A DNA stretch of 31,459 bases from a virus. The DNA lies in IMG/VR virus record IMGVR_UViG_3300044712_000117, positions 1-31,459 of that record. One strand, 5' to 3'. Every line of letters begins with the position of its first letter. Position 1 is the stretch's first letter. Below are positions 1-8,556 of the stretch, one piece after another. Below the pieces are notes generated by a model that ran no database searches, was not told where the DNA came from, and was given only the letters and a program-made list of their open reading frames with translations. Made by a program: the position numbers and the translations under genes.

Positions 1-131
1 TGTTGCTCGCGGTGCGTATAAAATCGAGGCCTTTTGACCCCGATGCCTCCACGCCCCTCAGGGAGCCGCTGAGAGCCATGCGCCTAGTTGGTTGCTTTGA
101 TTTGATGGGATTCCTCGCGACACGCCTGAAA

Positions 132-176
132 TTGGCTCAAAATAGATTTGCACTTTTTATCGTTACATGATTCAAT
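132..176 (+). promoter_or_regulatory. Possible weak promoter before the left operon
   Basis: Two sigma-A-like pairs with 17-base spacing can be drawn: TTGGCT (132-137) with TTTTAT (155-160), and TTGCAC (148-153) with TTCAAT (171-176). Neither is a good consensus match, and AT-rich DNA offers such matches by chance. The placement, 45-60 bases upstream of the first gene of the rightward packaging and structural block, is what makes it worth listing. Confidence 0.25.
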
Positions 177-189
177 AGTCTCATCACTT

Positions 190-202
190 GGGAACGGTTC
201 CC
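190..202. promoter_or_regulatory. 13-bp palindrome GGGAAC-G-GTTCCC
   Basis: A perfect 6-base inverted repeat with a one-base centre ends five bases before the GAGAGG ribosome binding site (208-213) of the first gene. It could be an operator or a small hairpin that masks or protects the leader of the left operon. No second copy was noticed in the window. Confidence 0.4.
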
Positions 203-219
203 GGGTGGAGAGGAAAACG

Positions 220-399
220 ATGAACACCAAGTTGACAATCAAGGAACTACCTGAGGCCGTTGCCGCTTTCGCCGCCGCAGATTTTGACCACAATCGTATG
301 CGCTCGCTAATGGACTTGATTCAGGCTCAGACCCCATACATGCAAAAGCGTTTTTGGAAACTTTCAGATGCCGCTTACGTTGCAAAGTTTGGTGCATAG
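220..399 (+). CDS. Hypothetical protein, 59 aa
   Basis: I do not recognise this small protein. It is mostly helical in appearance, with an alanine-rich early segment (residues 12-20) and basic/aromatic residues near 43-47. The start at 220 was chosen because GAGAGGAAAACG sits immediately upstream, the same extended ribosome binding sequence used by many right-arm genes. An in-frame ATG at 148 lacks such a site. It begins a three-gene cluster leading to the primase-like gene; the next start is only 2 bases beyond its stop. Confidence 0.7.
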   Translation: MNTKLTIKELPEAVAAFAAADFDHNRMRSLMDLIQAQTPYMQKRFWKLSDAAYVAKFGA

Positions 400-401
400 T
401 C

Positions 402-548
402 ATGAGCGAGGCATACAAGGATGCACTACTTACAGCATTTGCAAACGAACTTAGTTTGACCGAATCATTCACCGAATTTCAGAAACTTGATTTGTTGGTT
501 GATTTGGTCAATGCAATTTACGCGGCCAATCAAAAGGTTTCCGCCTGA
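402..548 (+). CDS. Hypothetical protein, 48 aa
   Basis: This short acidic, probably all-helical protein is not recognised. It starts two bases after the preceding stop and its TGA shares one base with the ATG of the primase-like gene (TGATG), so translational coupling is likely. No strong ribosome binding site is seen before 402, which also fits coupling. An in-frame ATG at 354 would overlap the upstream gene and was not preferred. Confidence 0.6.
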   Translation: MSEAYKDALLTAFANELSLTESFTEFQKLDLLVDLVNAIYAANQKVSA

Positions 549-1126
549 TGCTTTGCGAGATTTGCTCATCCCCTTGCTTTGGCGGAGCGAGGGGGCGCAA
601 ACCGCGTTTTTGTTCCGGGCGTTGCAGACTTGCCGCTCATCGCCGCAAAAAATTTCCAACGGAACTCATCGAGTTGCCGCGCTGGATTCGACACCAAGAC
701 AAACGCCCAATGACAACTTGGGGAACTTGGGCATCATCAACGAACCCGGCAACATGGTCAGAATTTGAAACCGCAAAAACATCCGAGTTCGGAACCGGCC
801 TCGGCTTTGTTCTCAACGGTGATGGAATCACTTGCATTGACCTTGACCATTGCGTAGAGAATCGCAAACCAAATGCTCAGGCCCAAGCGTTGATTGATTC
901 GCTCCCCAAAACTTTTATCGAAATCTCACCATCCGGAACCGGTCTCCACATTTGGGGCCGAACTGATTTGGTTAAGGGATTCAAATTCAATCTTGATGGG
1001 TTGAATGTTGAAATCTACCCGAACGGTAGATTCCTTACGATGACTGGAAACATTTTTCAAACCGGCAATCTTGCCGAACTTGACTTGAACCACCTAATTG
1101 CCAAAGGCGCAACGCTCGCGGCATGA
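548..1126 (+). CDS. Small primase-polymerase (AEP-like) with N-terminal zinc finger
   Basis: Probable primase of the archaeo-eukaryotic type (bifunctional primase/polymerase N-terminal domain), which would make or extend primers at the replication fork. Residues 3-26 form a Cys cluster (C3, C6, C10, C22, C26) like a zinc ribbon. The catalytic landmarks follow: D98-L-D100 in a hydrophobic strand, S127-P-S-G...H134 (second motif), and V154-E155-I-Y (third motif), then RFLTMTG, a stretch common in this family. At 192 aa there is room for the catalytic domain only; no helicase domain is attached. It is overlapped by one base with the gene before and lies 20 bases before the small terminase, far from the other replication genes. 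An inactive or regulatory derivative is possible. Confidence 0.75.
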   Translation: MLCEICSSPCFGGARGRKPRFCSGRCRLAAHRRKKFPTELIELPRWIRHQDKRPMTTWGTWASSTNPATWSEFETAKTSEFGTGLGFVLNGDGITCIDLDHCVENRKPNAQAQALIDSLPKTFIEISPSGTGLHIWGRTDLVKGFKFNLDGLNVEIYPNGRFLTMTGNIFQTGNLAELDLNHLIAKGATLAA

Positions 1127-1145
1127 CTCGAAATGAGGAAAACAA

Positions 1146-1601
1146 ATGGGAATGGCTGGCCGTAAACCTAGCGAAAGACCGGTAGTCCACCGGGTAAAAC
1201 CAACGGTTGATTGGACCGATGTTGTCAATGAACCGTATTCGGGGCCAGTTCCAGAATTACCATTGAGTCGAACCATCGTGAACAAAGATGGCGAACCGAT
1301 TGAAATTCCTCTTGAGACTCGAACTCGCAATTGGTGGAACGCTTTGAGCAAAATGCCTCATTGCATTCTTTGGCAAGATTCGGATTGGGCCTTTGCGATT
1401 GATACCGCGATGGTTCATGCCGCCGCATCTCATGGCGCAATTACGGCGATGGCTGAGTTGCGAATGAGAGAAAAGGTTTTGGGAACAACCGTTGATTCTC
1501 GCAGAGATTTGCGAATCCGATACGTTGAACCCGAACGCGAACCAATCCTTGAAATTGTTACCAACATTGATGACCGCAGGAATCGCCTAGGCGATGCGTG
1601 A
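1146..1601 (+). CDS. terS: Terminase small subunit
   Basis: Recognises phage DNA and feeds it to the large subunit for packaging. The 151-aa protein has the usual pattern of actinophage small terminases: a basic MGxxGRKP-type N-terminus, then residues 58-100 with paired Trp (NWW), a conserved IxWxDSDW stretch and a helical region, an ELRMREKVLG motif near 104-113, and an R-D-L-R-I-R-Y end. A GAGGAAAAC ribosome binding site precedes the ATG at 1146. It overlaps the large subunit by 8 bases. Assignment rests on pattern and position. Confidence 0.8.
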   Translation: MGMAGRKPSERPVVHRVKPTVDWTDVVNEPYSGPVPELPLSRTIVNKDGEPIEIPLETRTRNWWNALSKMPHCILWQDSDWAFAIDTAMVHAAASHGAITAMAELRMREKVLGTTVDSRRDLRIRYVEPEREPILEIVTNIDDRRNRLGDA

Positions 1602-3255
1602 ACTGATTCGTGCCGAAACGCATGACCGCAAACGTTCTCTTGGTTGGTTAGCGATTTGGTGGATTGAAACTTTTTGCGTTCATGGTCCGGGAGACGTTCA
1701 AGGAACTGAGGTTCTCTTGGATGATGAGTTTGCCGGATTCATCGTTGACTCTTATGCACTTGATGAGGATGGCCGCCGTCTTTACGATTCGGCTTTCATC
1801 TCACGCGCTAAAGGTCGCGCGAAATCGGAACTTGCTGGATTCATCGTTCTCTTTGAGGCGTTTGGACCGGCAAGATTTTCACACATCTCAGACGGAACCG
1901 ACACTTACACGTTCAAAGGCAAAACCTACCAATATCAAGTTGGTGAACCGGTCGGAACTGAGGTCATCACCCCGGTAATCCGATGCCTCGCAACTGAGGA
2001 GGGTCAGGCCGGAAACACTTACGACAACGTTCATTTCAATTTGACTGAGGGTCCACTTGCTGAGGGTTTGCCTCGCGATGCCGCGGGTCTCACCCGAATT
2101 TTCATTCCGGGCGGTGGCGAAATCATTCCGTCAACCGCATCGAACTCATCAAAAGATGGTGGAAAAGAAACGTTTGTTGTTTTCGATGAAACCCATCTTT
2201 ACATTCAAAACGAATTGAAACGAATGTATCAGACGGTTCGCCGCAACTTGGCGAAACGAAAGATTGCAGAGCCTTGGTCGCTGGAAACCTCCACCATGTA
2301 TATGCCGGGGGAAAAATCCGTTGCAGAGGAATCACACGATTTAGCAAAAGCCATCATCGAGGGAAAAACAAAACGTCAACGCCTTTTGTTTGACCACCGA
2401 GAGGCTGATGCAGACATTGACTTGACCGATGAGGACCAAGTTCGTTCCGGATTGCGCGAGGCTTATGGGCCTTTCGCTGAGGTGATGGATATTGAACGAA
2501 TCATCAATGAAATATATGACCCTCGAAATGACCCTCAAGATTCACGCCGCTACTATTTCAACCAACCAACATCATCGCGTGATGCTTGGATTTCCGCCCC
2601 TGAATGGAATGCATGCGCCGCAATCAAAGAGGTTGCAAAAAATGATGAGATTACTCTTGGCTTTGACGGTTCTCGCAAGCGTTCTCGAGGTGTTGCCGAT
2701 GCTACTGCCCTAGTTGGTTGCCGCGTTTCAGATGGACACCTTTTTGAAATCAAGGTTTGGGAACAACCCGATGGCCCTGCCGGGGATGATTGGGAGGTTC
2801 CAACTGAGGATGTTGATTTCGAAGTTCGCAAAGCATTCGAAACTTACAAGGTTGTTGGTTTCTTTGCAGACCCGGCCAAATGGGAATCATACATTGCCGG
2901 TTGGGAATCTGCATTCGGCAAACAACTCAAGGTGAAATCATCTTTGAACCACCCAATTGAATGGTGGATGACCGGTAATCGCTCATACCTAGTTGTTCGC
3001 GCATTGGAGCAATTCCAAAACGCAATCGTTGACAAAGAATTGACCCATGATGGTTCAAGAGCATTGACTCGACACATTTTGAACGCTCGCCGCCGAATCG
3101 GTCGAAGTGGTTTGACAATTTCAAAGGCACACCCCGATTCAAAAGACAAGATTGATGCGGCAATTGCGGCAACTCTCGCGTTCCAAGCAAGACTCCAAGC
3201 CCTCTCCAAAGGTGAGGCAACAAAATCAACTTTCATTCCGCGCCGCATCCGATAG
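1594..3255 (+). CDS. terL: Terminase large subunit
   Basis: ATP-driven motor and nuclease that packages DNA into the prohead. The 553-aa length is normal. A Walker A-like segment is at residues 70-79 (SRAKGRAKSE, degenerate as in many terminases), and a clear Walker B with catalytic Glu at 193-201 (TFVVFDETH). The C-terminal RNase H-like nuclease starts with D358 in LGFDGSRKRSRG, followed by the D-A-T-A strand (369-372), and closes with D-A-A-I-A-A-T-L-A near 524. It overlaps the small subunit by 8 bases and the portal starts 9 bases after its stop. Sequence type fits cos- or pac-packaging siphoviruses; the packaging mode cannot be read from it. Confidence 0.93.
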   Translation: MRELIRAETHDRKRSLGWLAIWWIETFCVHGPGDVQGTEVLLDDEFAGFIVDSYALDEDGRRLYDSAFISRAKGRAKSELAGFIVLFEAFGPARFSHISDGTDTYTFKGKTYQYQVGEPVGTEVITPVIRCLATEEGQAGNTYDNVHFNLTEGPLAEGLPRDAAGLTRIFIPGGGEIIPSTASNSSKDGGKETFVVFDETHLYIQNELKRMYQTVRRNLAKRKIAEPWSLETSTMYMPGEKSVAEESHDLAKAIIEGKTKRQRLLFDHREADADIDLTDEDQVRSGLREAYGPFAEVMDIERIINEIYDPRNDPQDSRRYYFNQPTSSRDAWISAPEWNACAAIKEVAKNDEITLGFDGSRKRSRGVADATALVGCRVSDGHLFEIKVWEQPDGPAGDDWEVPTEDVDFEVRKAFETYKVVGFFADPAKWESYIAGWESAFGKQLKVKSSLNHPIEWWMTGNRSYLVVRALEQFQNAIVDKELTHDGSRALTRHILNARRRIGRSGLTISKAHPDSKDKIDAAIAATLAFQARLQALSKGEATKSTFIPRRIR

Positions 3256-3264
3256 GAGACCACT

Positions 3265-4602
3265 ATGGCAACTGACTTGACATCAAGCCAGTCGTATTTG
3301 ATTCGCGAATTGGCGCATTCTCAGGCCGAAAAGAATTTGCTCGAACGTTACTATGAGGGCGATGCTCCACTCCCTGAGGGTGCAGAGGGAGCATCAAAGG
3401 CTTACCGCAGATTCCAAAAAAAGTCGCGCCTCAACGTTGCACAATTAGCGGTTGCCGCTTTGCGTGAACGCCTAATCATTGCAGGTTTCCGAACTGGAGC
3501 CGATGGCGATGAGAATGGTGATGCAATTGCTCGCCGTCTTTGGAAAGCAAACAACGGAGACGTGGTTGCGGCAGACGTGCATAACGATGCATTTGTTTTC
3601 GGTGAGGCTTACGCGATTGTTGGTCCACCGGATGCAACTGGAATCCCGGTCATCACCGTTGAGGACCCTCGCCAAGTTGAAACACGCCATGACCCAATGA
3701 ACCCTCGCATCATCCTTGAGGGTTTGAAACTTTGGCGCGATGATGAAAACGGCGTTGATTTTGCATACTTTTATTACCCAACTCGCATCGAGGTTTATGT
3801 CAAACCAACCGATACATCGCTTTATTCTCGCGATGGTTGGATTTGGCGCGAGGACCTTTCATCGGACAACATCCTTGGTGAAGTTCCAATTGTGAAATGG
3901 GAAAACATTGATGAAAAGGGTGAGTTCGAACCTTACCTTGACATCATTGACCGAATCAATCACATGATTTTGCAACGCATCATCATTGCAACAACTCAGG
4001 CGTTCAAGCAACGCGCCATCAAGGGCGATTTCCCAACTCATGACCCAGATGGAAATGAAGTTGACTATAACGGATTGTTTACCCCAACGCCGGGCGCGCT
4101 TTGGATGATTCCAAACGATTCTGACATTTGGGAATCAGGCCAAACAGATTTGAACGGCATTCTTTCGGCCGTTCGCGCAGACATTCAGGATTTCGCGGCA
4201 GTAACCCGAACCCCAATGCACTATTTGACACCTGAGGGTGCAAATGGTTCCGCAGAGGGCGCGGCTTTGGCGCGTGAGGGTCTAGTTTTCAAAGCGGAGG
4301 ACCGCATCGCACGATTCAATTCATCATGGACCAAACTAATGTCTTTGATGTTCCGTTGGATTGGTGATGAGGAACGCGCAAACCTACTTGACCTTGAACC
4401 AATTTGGAAACCTGCCGAACGCTACTCTCTTGCAGAGCGCGCAGATGCCAATTCTAAGTTCCAAGATATTCCATTCAATTCCCGTATGACATTGGTTGGA
4501 CAATTCTCACCGGCTGAGGTTGCCCAAATGGAGGTGGAACGCGCTGGAGAGACAATCATCCAGAATGTTTTGACCGCTGGAGCAACCGGTGGCAACGCGT
4601 AG
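3265..4602 (+). CDS. Portal protein (SPP1 gp6-like)
   Basis: Forms the dodecameric ring at the capsid vertex through which DNA enters and leaves. The 445-aa protein has the family's N-terminal helical section (YYEGDAPLPEG, then RRFQKKSRLNVAQLAVAALRERL, residues about 28-71), a central stem and clip region, and a conserved helix around 310-345 (TRTPMHYLTPEG...GAALAREGL). A TAGGAGACC ribosome binding site precedes the ATG. Its end overlaps the next gene by 14 bases. Neighbours on both sides (large terminase, MuF-like) make the call secure. Confidence 0.92.
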   Translation: MATDLTSSQSYLIRELAHSQAEKNLLERYYEGDAPLPEGAEGASKAYRRFQKKSRLNVAQLAVAALRERLIIAGFRTGADGDENGDAIARRLWKANNGDVVAADVHNDAFVFGEAYAIVGPPDATGIPVITVEDPRQVETRHDPMNPRIILEGLKLWRDDENGVDFAYFYYPTRIEVYVKPTDTSLYSRDGWIWREDLSSDNILGEVPIVKWENIDEKGEFEPYLDIIDRINHMILQRIIIATTQAFKQRAIKGDFPTHDPDGNEVDYNGLFTPTPGALWMIPNDSDIWESGQTDLNGILSAVRADIQDFAAVTRTPMHYLTPEGANGSAEGAALAREGLVFKAEDRIARFNSSWTKLMSLMFRWIGDEERANLLDLEPIWKPAERYSLAERADANSKFQDIPFNSRMTLVGQFSPAEVAQMEVERAGETIIQNVLTAGATGGNA

Positions 4603-5389
4603 TGAACTAAGCGATGCATATCAGGCCGTCTCATCTCGGCTAATTGCAACCGCTGGACAAGCCGCATCGAATTTGTTCAAGAATTTGCCTGACTATCGCG
4701 ATGCTGACCGAGATTTTTTCATCAAAACAATTGATGCTCAATTGGCTGGCACAAAGAAACAGGCCGCGAATCTTGCAGTTGCGTTCTACCGCGAAATTGC
4801 AAAGATTGACGGTGAAAAGTTTGTTGCTCCTCGCGTTCCAATGCAAGACCTTTCAACAAAGGCTTTGCGTAATGGTGCAGATGCAGAAAAAGTTTATTCA
4901 CGCCCATTCGTTGACCTTTACACCGCACTTTCAAAAGGCTCCACCATGTCGGAGGCAATTGAAAAGGGTGCATTTCGCGCAACAGACCTTGCCCGAACTG
5001 AGGTTCAACTTGCAAGGCGCAACGCCGGTCTGATTTCACGCAAAGGCAACAACAACATCGTTGGATATTTGCGAACTTTGTCAGGCGCAGAGAATTGCGC
5101 TCTTTGCTATGTTGCATCAACGCAAAGATACACTCGCGGAGACTTGCTCCCAATTCACCCGGGTTGCGATTGCGGCGAGATGCCGATATATGGCAACACC
5201 GACACCGGTCAAATCATTGACCAAGAGAGACTCGATGCAACGCACCAAGCAATCAATGACCGCTTTGGTCGTTTTGATTTGAGTGCAAGGGAAATTGATT
5301 ACCGACAAATTCAAATTCGCGAACATGGCGAATTGGGTCCGGTTCTAACCGTCAAGGGTCAACATTTTACTGGCCCTAACGATATCTAG
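4589..5389 (+). CDS. MuF-like minor head protein
   Basis: A minor capsid component found next to portals and often injected or needed for head assembly. The 266-aa protein has a helical N-terminal half and a MuF-type C-terminal cysteine/histidine cluster: C170-A-L-C173, then H190-P-G-C193-D-C195. The start is a GTG at 4589 inside the portal gene, with GGAG six bases upstream; there is no usable ATG nearby. No protease active site could be identified, so I do not call it the maturation protease. Confidence 0.83.
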   Translation: MATRSELSDAYQAVSSRLIATAGQAASNLFKNLPDYRDADRDFFIKTIDAQLAGTKKQAANLAVAFYREIAKIDGEKFVAPRVPMQDLSTKALRNGADAEKVYSRPFVDLYTALSKGSTMSEAIEKGAFRATDLARTEVQLARRNAGLISRKGNNNIVGYLRTLSGAENCALCYVASTQRYTRGDLLPIHPGCDCGEMPIYGNTDTGQIIDQERLDATHQAINDRFGRFDLSAREIDYRQIQIREHGELGPVLTVKGQHFTGPNDI

Positions 5390-5390
5390 T

Positions 5391-5410
5391 TTTTGGCAAT
5401 CCTGCCAAGA
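5391..5410 (+). promoter_or_regulatory. Short hairpin between MuF-like and scaffold genes
   Basis: TTGGCA-ATCC-TGCCAA forms a 6-base stem that can extend to 8 with one wobble pair. It is not followed by a T-run, so it is not a standard terminator. It may stabilise or separate the scaffold-capsid transcript, or be a processing site. The scaffold ribosome binding site (GGAGAG) is about 30 bases further on. Confidence 0.35.
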
Positions 5411-5453
5411 GGCTCGAAATGAGCGCAAACAATCCGAAACGGAGAGTAAATCC

Positions 5454-6014
5454 ATGTCAGATGACAACATTGAATCAACAGATGAAACAACTGAGGAACA
5501 GACAACTGAAACGGTTGACCTATCATCCGAGGTTGAAAAATGGAAAACATTGAGCCGCAAAAATGAGGCTCAGGCCAAGGCTAATGCGGCGGCCGCCAAG
5601 GAACTTGAGGAATTGCGAAAGGCAAACTTGAGCGAACAGGAACGTTTGATTGAGGCAACAAAAACCGAAACAGCGAAATCCGTTCGTCAAGAGTTTGCTG
5701 GAAAACTCGTAGAGGCAGAATTGAAGTCTGCCCTCAATGGAAAAGTTCTTGATGGCAATGCGATTCTTTCATTCGACAAAAATTCATTCATTGATGAAAA
5801 TGGAAATGTAGATTCAACCGCAATTTCAACATGGGTTGAGGCGCATTCAAAATCATCGGAACCAACCTTTCCTGACTTAGGACAAGGCCTCCGAGGTAAA
5901 ACATCCGGTAAATCGCAGATTCGTTCTCGCGAGGAACTACAAACCATGTCTCGCCAAGAAATTCTTGAGGCCCGTAAAGACGGCCGCTTGGATTCTTTGA
6001 TGGGAAAAATCTAA
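5454..6014 (+). CDS. Capsid scaffolding protein
   Basis: Directs assembly of the capsid protein into a prohead and is then lost. The 186-aa protein has the usual composition: an acidic, Thr/Glu-rich N-terminus (1-27), a long Ala/Lys/Glu coiled-coil stretch (about 30-72), a central region with the ALNGKVLDGNAILSFD motif, and a basic helix at the C-terminus (RQEILEARKDGRLDSLMG), which in such proteins contacts the coat. Position directly before the major capsid gene supports the call. GGAGAG lies 8 bases before the ATG. Confidence 0.88.
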   Translation: MSDDNIESTDETTEEQTTETVDLSSEVEKWKTLSRKNEAQAKANAAAAKELEELRKANLSEQERLIEATKTETAKSVRQEFAGKLVEAELKSALNGKVLDGNAILSFDKNSFIDENGNVDSTAISTWVEAHSKSSEPTFPDLGQGLRGKTSGKSQIRSREELQTMSRQEILEARKDGRLDSLMGKI

Positions 6015-6032
6015 CCCGAAAGGATATGCCAA

Positions 6033-6848
6033 ATGGCTATCGACAACTTTATTCCCGAGATTTGGGCGGCTGGCGTTCAGGAAGCGTTTTTCGCTAACCA
6101 ACTAGTAATCCCAACTCTAAACACTCAGTTCGCTGGCGATGCTCGCCGCGGAAACACCGTTCACATCATCAACGCAACTACTCCAACTATCGTTGACTAC
6201 GCTGGCGCAGGTCGCACAATTGACCCTGAGGCACTTGCAGACACCGAAGTATCACTTTTGATTGACCAGGAAAAGGCATTCTCAGTAAACGTTGATGACG
6301 TTGATGCAGTTCAGGCCGCTGGCACTTTCGATGCTTGGGTTTCTGCCGCTGGTAAGGGCCTAGCCGAGGATGCTGAGGAATATGTTATTGCTCAGTTGCT
6401 TGCAGGTGCTACCAACGGACAGGAATCAACTCCAGTTGCAGTTGACACCTACGCAGAGGCTAAGGCCGCAATCCAGAAGATTCGTCTAATGCTTGCAAAG
6501 GCAAAAGTTCCAACTGGAGACAGATTCGTAGCGGTAAACCCGGCGTTTGCTGACCTACTAGTATCAGGTCTTTCAGATGTTGCTCTTGCCGGTGGTTCAA
6601 ACGAACTACGCAACGGTCAGGTTGCACGTCTATTCGGTATGGATGTTATCGAAACCCCTGCATTCGCTGAGGCTACCAAGCCAGTTGCAGTTGGTTACCA
6701 CGCATCTGCTGCCGCATTCGTTTCACAGATTGACAAGGTTGAAACCCTACGCAACCCAAGCAAGTTCGCAGACATCGTTCGCGGTCTAAACGTTTACGGT
6801 TCAAAGGTAACAATCCCAACCGCAGTTGTTAAATACGTTTCTGCATAA
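6033..6848 (+). CDS. Major capsid protein
   Basis: Main shell protein, expected HK97-like fold. The 271-aa sequence begins with the typical FIPEIWAAGVQEAF, has the RGNTVHI strand near 38-44, an acidic DVDAVQA segment, a long helix (LAEDAEEYVIAQLL), and a C-terminal strand with RGLNVYGSKV. An AAAGGA ribosome binding site is present. Codons are noticeably biased towards a preferred set (for example CTA for Leu and AAG for Lys) compared with neighbouring genes, as expected for the most highly expressed product. A hairpin follows 24 bases after the stop. Confidence 0.92.
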   Translation: MAIDNFIPEIWAAGVQEAFFANQLVIPTLNTQFAGDARRGNTVHIINATTPTIVDYAGAGRTIDPEALADTEVSLLIDQEKAFSVNVDDVDAVQAAGTFDAWVSAAGKGLAEDAEEYVIAQLLAGATNGQESTPVAVDTYAEAKAAIQKIRLMLAKAKVPTGDRFVAVNPAFADLLVSGLSDVALAGGSNELRNGQVARLFGMDVIETPAFAEATKPVAVGYHASAAAFVSQIDKVETLRNPSKFADIVRGLNVYGSKVTIPTAVVKYVSA

Positions 6849-6872
6849 ATAGCAGACTCCCTATAACTGAAT

Positions 6873-6902
6873 AGAGGGGGGCCGGTTCACGCTGGCCCCT
6901 CT
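6873..6902 (+). terminator. Hairpin after the major capsid gene
   Basis: AGAGGGG...CCCCTCT with an inner GGCC pair and a bulge makes a strong GC-rich stem-loop beginning 24 bases after the capsid stop. A T6 run follows at 6914-6919, somewhat distant for a classic terminator. A closely similar hairpin lies after the major tail gene. Likely role: partial termination or 3' protection to raise the capsid transcript over downstream connector genes. Confidence 0.65.
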
Positions 6903-6931
6903 CACCCCTAAACTTTTTTGAAAGGTGTGAG

Positions 6932-7525
6932 ATGGCTCTCGCGACAATTGCAGATGTTGAGGCTCGCTTAGGTCGAGACCTAACAGTAGAGGAAACCGCT
7001 AAGGCTACCGCATGGCTTGAGGATGCCTCCGCCCTTTTTGTTCAACGCTCAATTCAACAGTTTGAAGTAGGCGAATCAACCGTTCGATTGTTTCCGAAAG
7101 ATGGAATTGTTCGATTGGTGCAACGCCCGGTGATTTCAATTACATCGGTTGATGACATCAACGGCAACCCGGTTGACTTTACTTGGGATGGTTTCGGAAC
7201 CCTTTACGACATCGGAACCGAACTCCCATTGAAAATCACATATGAACATGGCTCGGCAACAATCCCCGATGTTGTTGTTGCGGTTGTCGCTGGCATGGTT
7301 GCTCGCACCCTTTCAATCGCCGGTGATGCGGTTGCCGGTGTCTCTCAACAAACCGTTGGACCATTCTCACAAACTTACGCAACATGGGCCGTTGGTGGCC
7401 AAGTGATGCTCTCACCGGCTGAGGCCGCAGTTGCAGATTCTTACCGAACAAAAACTTTCGGTTCAACCTCTCTACTTGGAAATGGTGCATATGGAACACG
7501 TTATCCGAACCCGACTCAGTTCTAG
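6932..7525 (+). CDS. Head-to-tail adaptor
   Basis: First connector ring below the portal (gp6/gp15-like adaptor). The 197-aa protein starts with the family pattern ATIADVEARLGRDLTVEETAKATAWLEDASA, then strands with RPVISITSVDDINGNPV and a helical end near the ADSYRTKTFG segment. GGTGTGAG precedes the ATG. It is the first gene after the post-capsid hairpin and overlaps the stopper gene. The call rests on N-terminal pattern and conserved gene order. Confidence 0.8.
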   Translation: MALATIADVEARLGRDLTVEETAKATAWLEDASALFVQRSIQQFEVGESTVRLFPKDGIVRLVQRPVISITSVDDINGNPVDFTWDGFGTLYDIGTELPLKITYEHGSATIPDVVVAVVAGMVARTLSIAGDAVAGVSQQTVGPFSQTYATWAVGGQVMLSPAEAAVADSYRTKTFGSTSLLGNGAYGTRYPNPTQF

Positions 7526-7811
7526 CGAATCGGGCGAATACAATCTCCCGGTAATCATCCGCACCGACACAACACTCAACGCCGCAGTTGCTCCACGCAC
7601 ATCAAACAAAACCGTTGGTGCATCTGAAATCACAATCATTGACGGTTTGACCCTTTACCTTGACCCCGGAACCGATGTTCTACCAACAGATGAGTTCACC
7701 GTTCGCGGTTTGACTTATTTAGTTGACGGCGAGGCCTTTGATTGGAAATCAGGAATCGGCAATTGGAATCCGGGAGTAGTTGTCAACTTACGCAGGTCTC
7801 AAAATGTCTAA
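7491..7811 (+). CDS. Head-to-tail stopper
   Basis: Probable second connector ring, which closes the filled head. The 106-aa, mostly beta protein has a RGLTYLVDGEAFDWKSG segment near 73-89 typical of head-closure proteins ('...vDGeptdW.sp...'). I chose the ATG at 7491, with TTGGA about 10 bases upstream; an ATG at 7482 in the same frame is too close to that site. It overlaps the adaptor by 35 bases and the next gene by 8 bases. Confidence 0.72.
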   Translation: MEHVIRTRLSSSESGEYNLPVIIRTDTTLNAAVAPRTSNKTVGASEITIIDGLTLYLDPGTDVLPTDEFTVRGLTYLVDGEAFDWKSGIGNWNPGVVVNLRRSQNV

Positions 7812-8109
7812 GTCAATGATTCCAAACGGTCAAGGTTCATACGTTCAATTGAACTACAAAGGCATGAGCGATTTGTTGAAATCACCTGCCATTCAATCAA
7901 TGTTGCGAGACCGAATGCAATCAGTTCAAGGCGCAGTTCCCGGCTCGGAACTTGAAGTGAAAGTTGGTCGGAGCCGCGCAAGAGCAAAAGTTATTTTTGG
8001 CTCAGACTTTGAGGAGGCTGACACCGGCGCACTTTCAAGAGCGTTGGATTTGTCAGGCGGCCGCAGAGGAACCAATGTCAAACCACCTGAAACACGCAAA
8101 CATAGTTAG
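7804..8109 (+). CDS. HK97 gp10-like neck/tail completion protein
   Basis: Small connector-region protein, 101 aa, between stopper and tail terminator. The pattern G-M-S-D-L-L (an N-terminal helix), then a region of charged helix, and a strand with RARAKVIFGSDFEEADTGAL resembles gp10-family proteins. ATG at 7804 follows GCAGG at good spacing; an upstream in-frame ATG at 7780 lies deep in the stopper gene. Mostly a positional call. Confidence 0.6.
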   Translation: MSKSMIPNGQGSYVQLNYKGMSDLLKSPAIQSMLRDRMQSVQGAVPGSELEVKVGRSRARAKVIFGSDFEEADTGALSRALDLSGGRRGTNVKPPETRKHS

Positions 8110-8117
8110 GACATCAC

Positions 8118-8504
8118 ATGGCAGATGCGGTTATTTTTAGCGACATCATGGCGCATTTGGTTACTCGCCTAACCACCGCCCTAATTGGCACACCTTATGA
8201 GGGCGTTCGCGTTTCAGTCATCGCAGATGAATCGGCTAACCAAATCATTTTGCGCCGCGATGGTGGAAACAAAATTTCAAAAACTTTGATGACAAGTGTT
8301 GTCGGAGTGAACATTTTTGCAACAGATTACGGAACCGCTGAGGGAATTTCAATTTTGGTTGAGGCTCTCTTTGATGATTTGGCAGATGGAAACCCCATCA
8401 CCGCAGTAAATGTTCAATCGTATGTTCAAGATGTTTCTGATTTGAAATCTCAGAGACGTTTCATGCGATTTGCAGTAGACCACCGAGGTTCTAACCTCAA
8501 CTAA
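8118..8504 (+). CDS. Tail terminator
   Basis: Caps the tail tube and joins it to the neck. The 128-aa protein shows the family outline: N-terminal helix (IFSDIMAHLVTRLTTAL), G-V-R-V-S strand, an IILRRDGG strand, a central VVGVNIFATDYGTAEGISILVEALFDDLAD helix region, and a final strand RRFMRFAVDHRG. It lies directly before the major tail gene, as expected. An AGGA site precedes the ATG. Confidence 0.75.
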   Translation: MADAVIFSDIMAHLVTRLTTALIGTPYEGVRVSVIADESANQIILRRDGGNKISKTLMTSVVGVNIFATDYGTAEGISILVEALFDDLADGNPITAVNVQSYVQDVSDLKSQRRFMRFAVDHRGSNLN

Positions 8505-8507
8505 ATC

Positions 8508-8536
8508 TCGGCATTGCCGAACCCGGGCTTTCGCCC
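8508..8536 (+). promoter_or_regulatory. Two small hairpins before the major tail gene
   Basis: TCGGC-ATT-GCCGA (8508-8520) and GGGC-TTTC-GCCC (8525-8536) lie in the 52-base gap before the major tail gene. No T-run follows either. They may act as 5' stabilising structures or RNA processing sites for a highly expressed transcript. The ribosome binding site TAGGAG follows directly after them. Confidence 0.4.
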
Positions 8537-8556
8537 TCAATCCCTAGGAGATAAAA

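Larger units (their letters stand above)
1..219. other. Noncoding leader at left end
   Basis: No convincing gene is present before the ATG at 220. A 5-base inverted repeat (CTCAG...CTGAG) lies at about 57-73. The right half becomes AT-rich and holds weak promoter-like hexamers, then a perfect short palindrome directly before the first ribosome binding site. Because the other window end carries an HNH gene and GC-rich inverted repeats, this stretch may flank the packaging site if the genome ends are joined; that is inference. Confidence 0.5.
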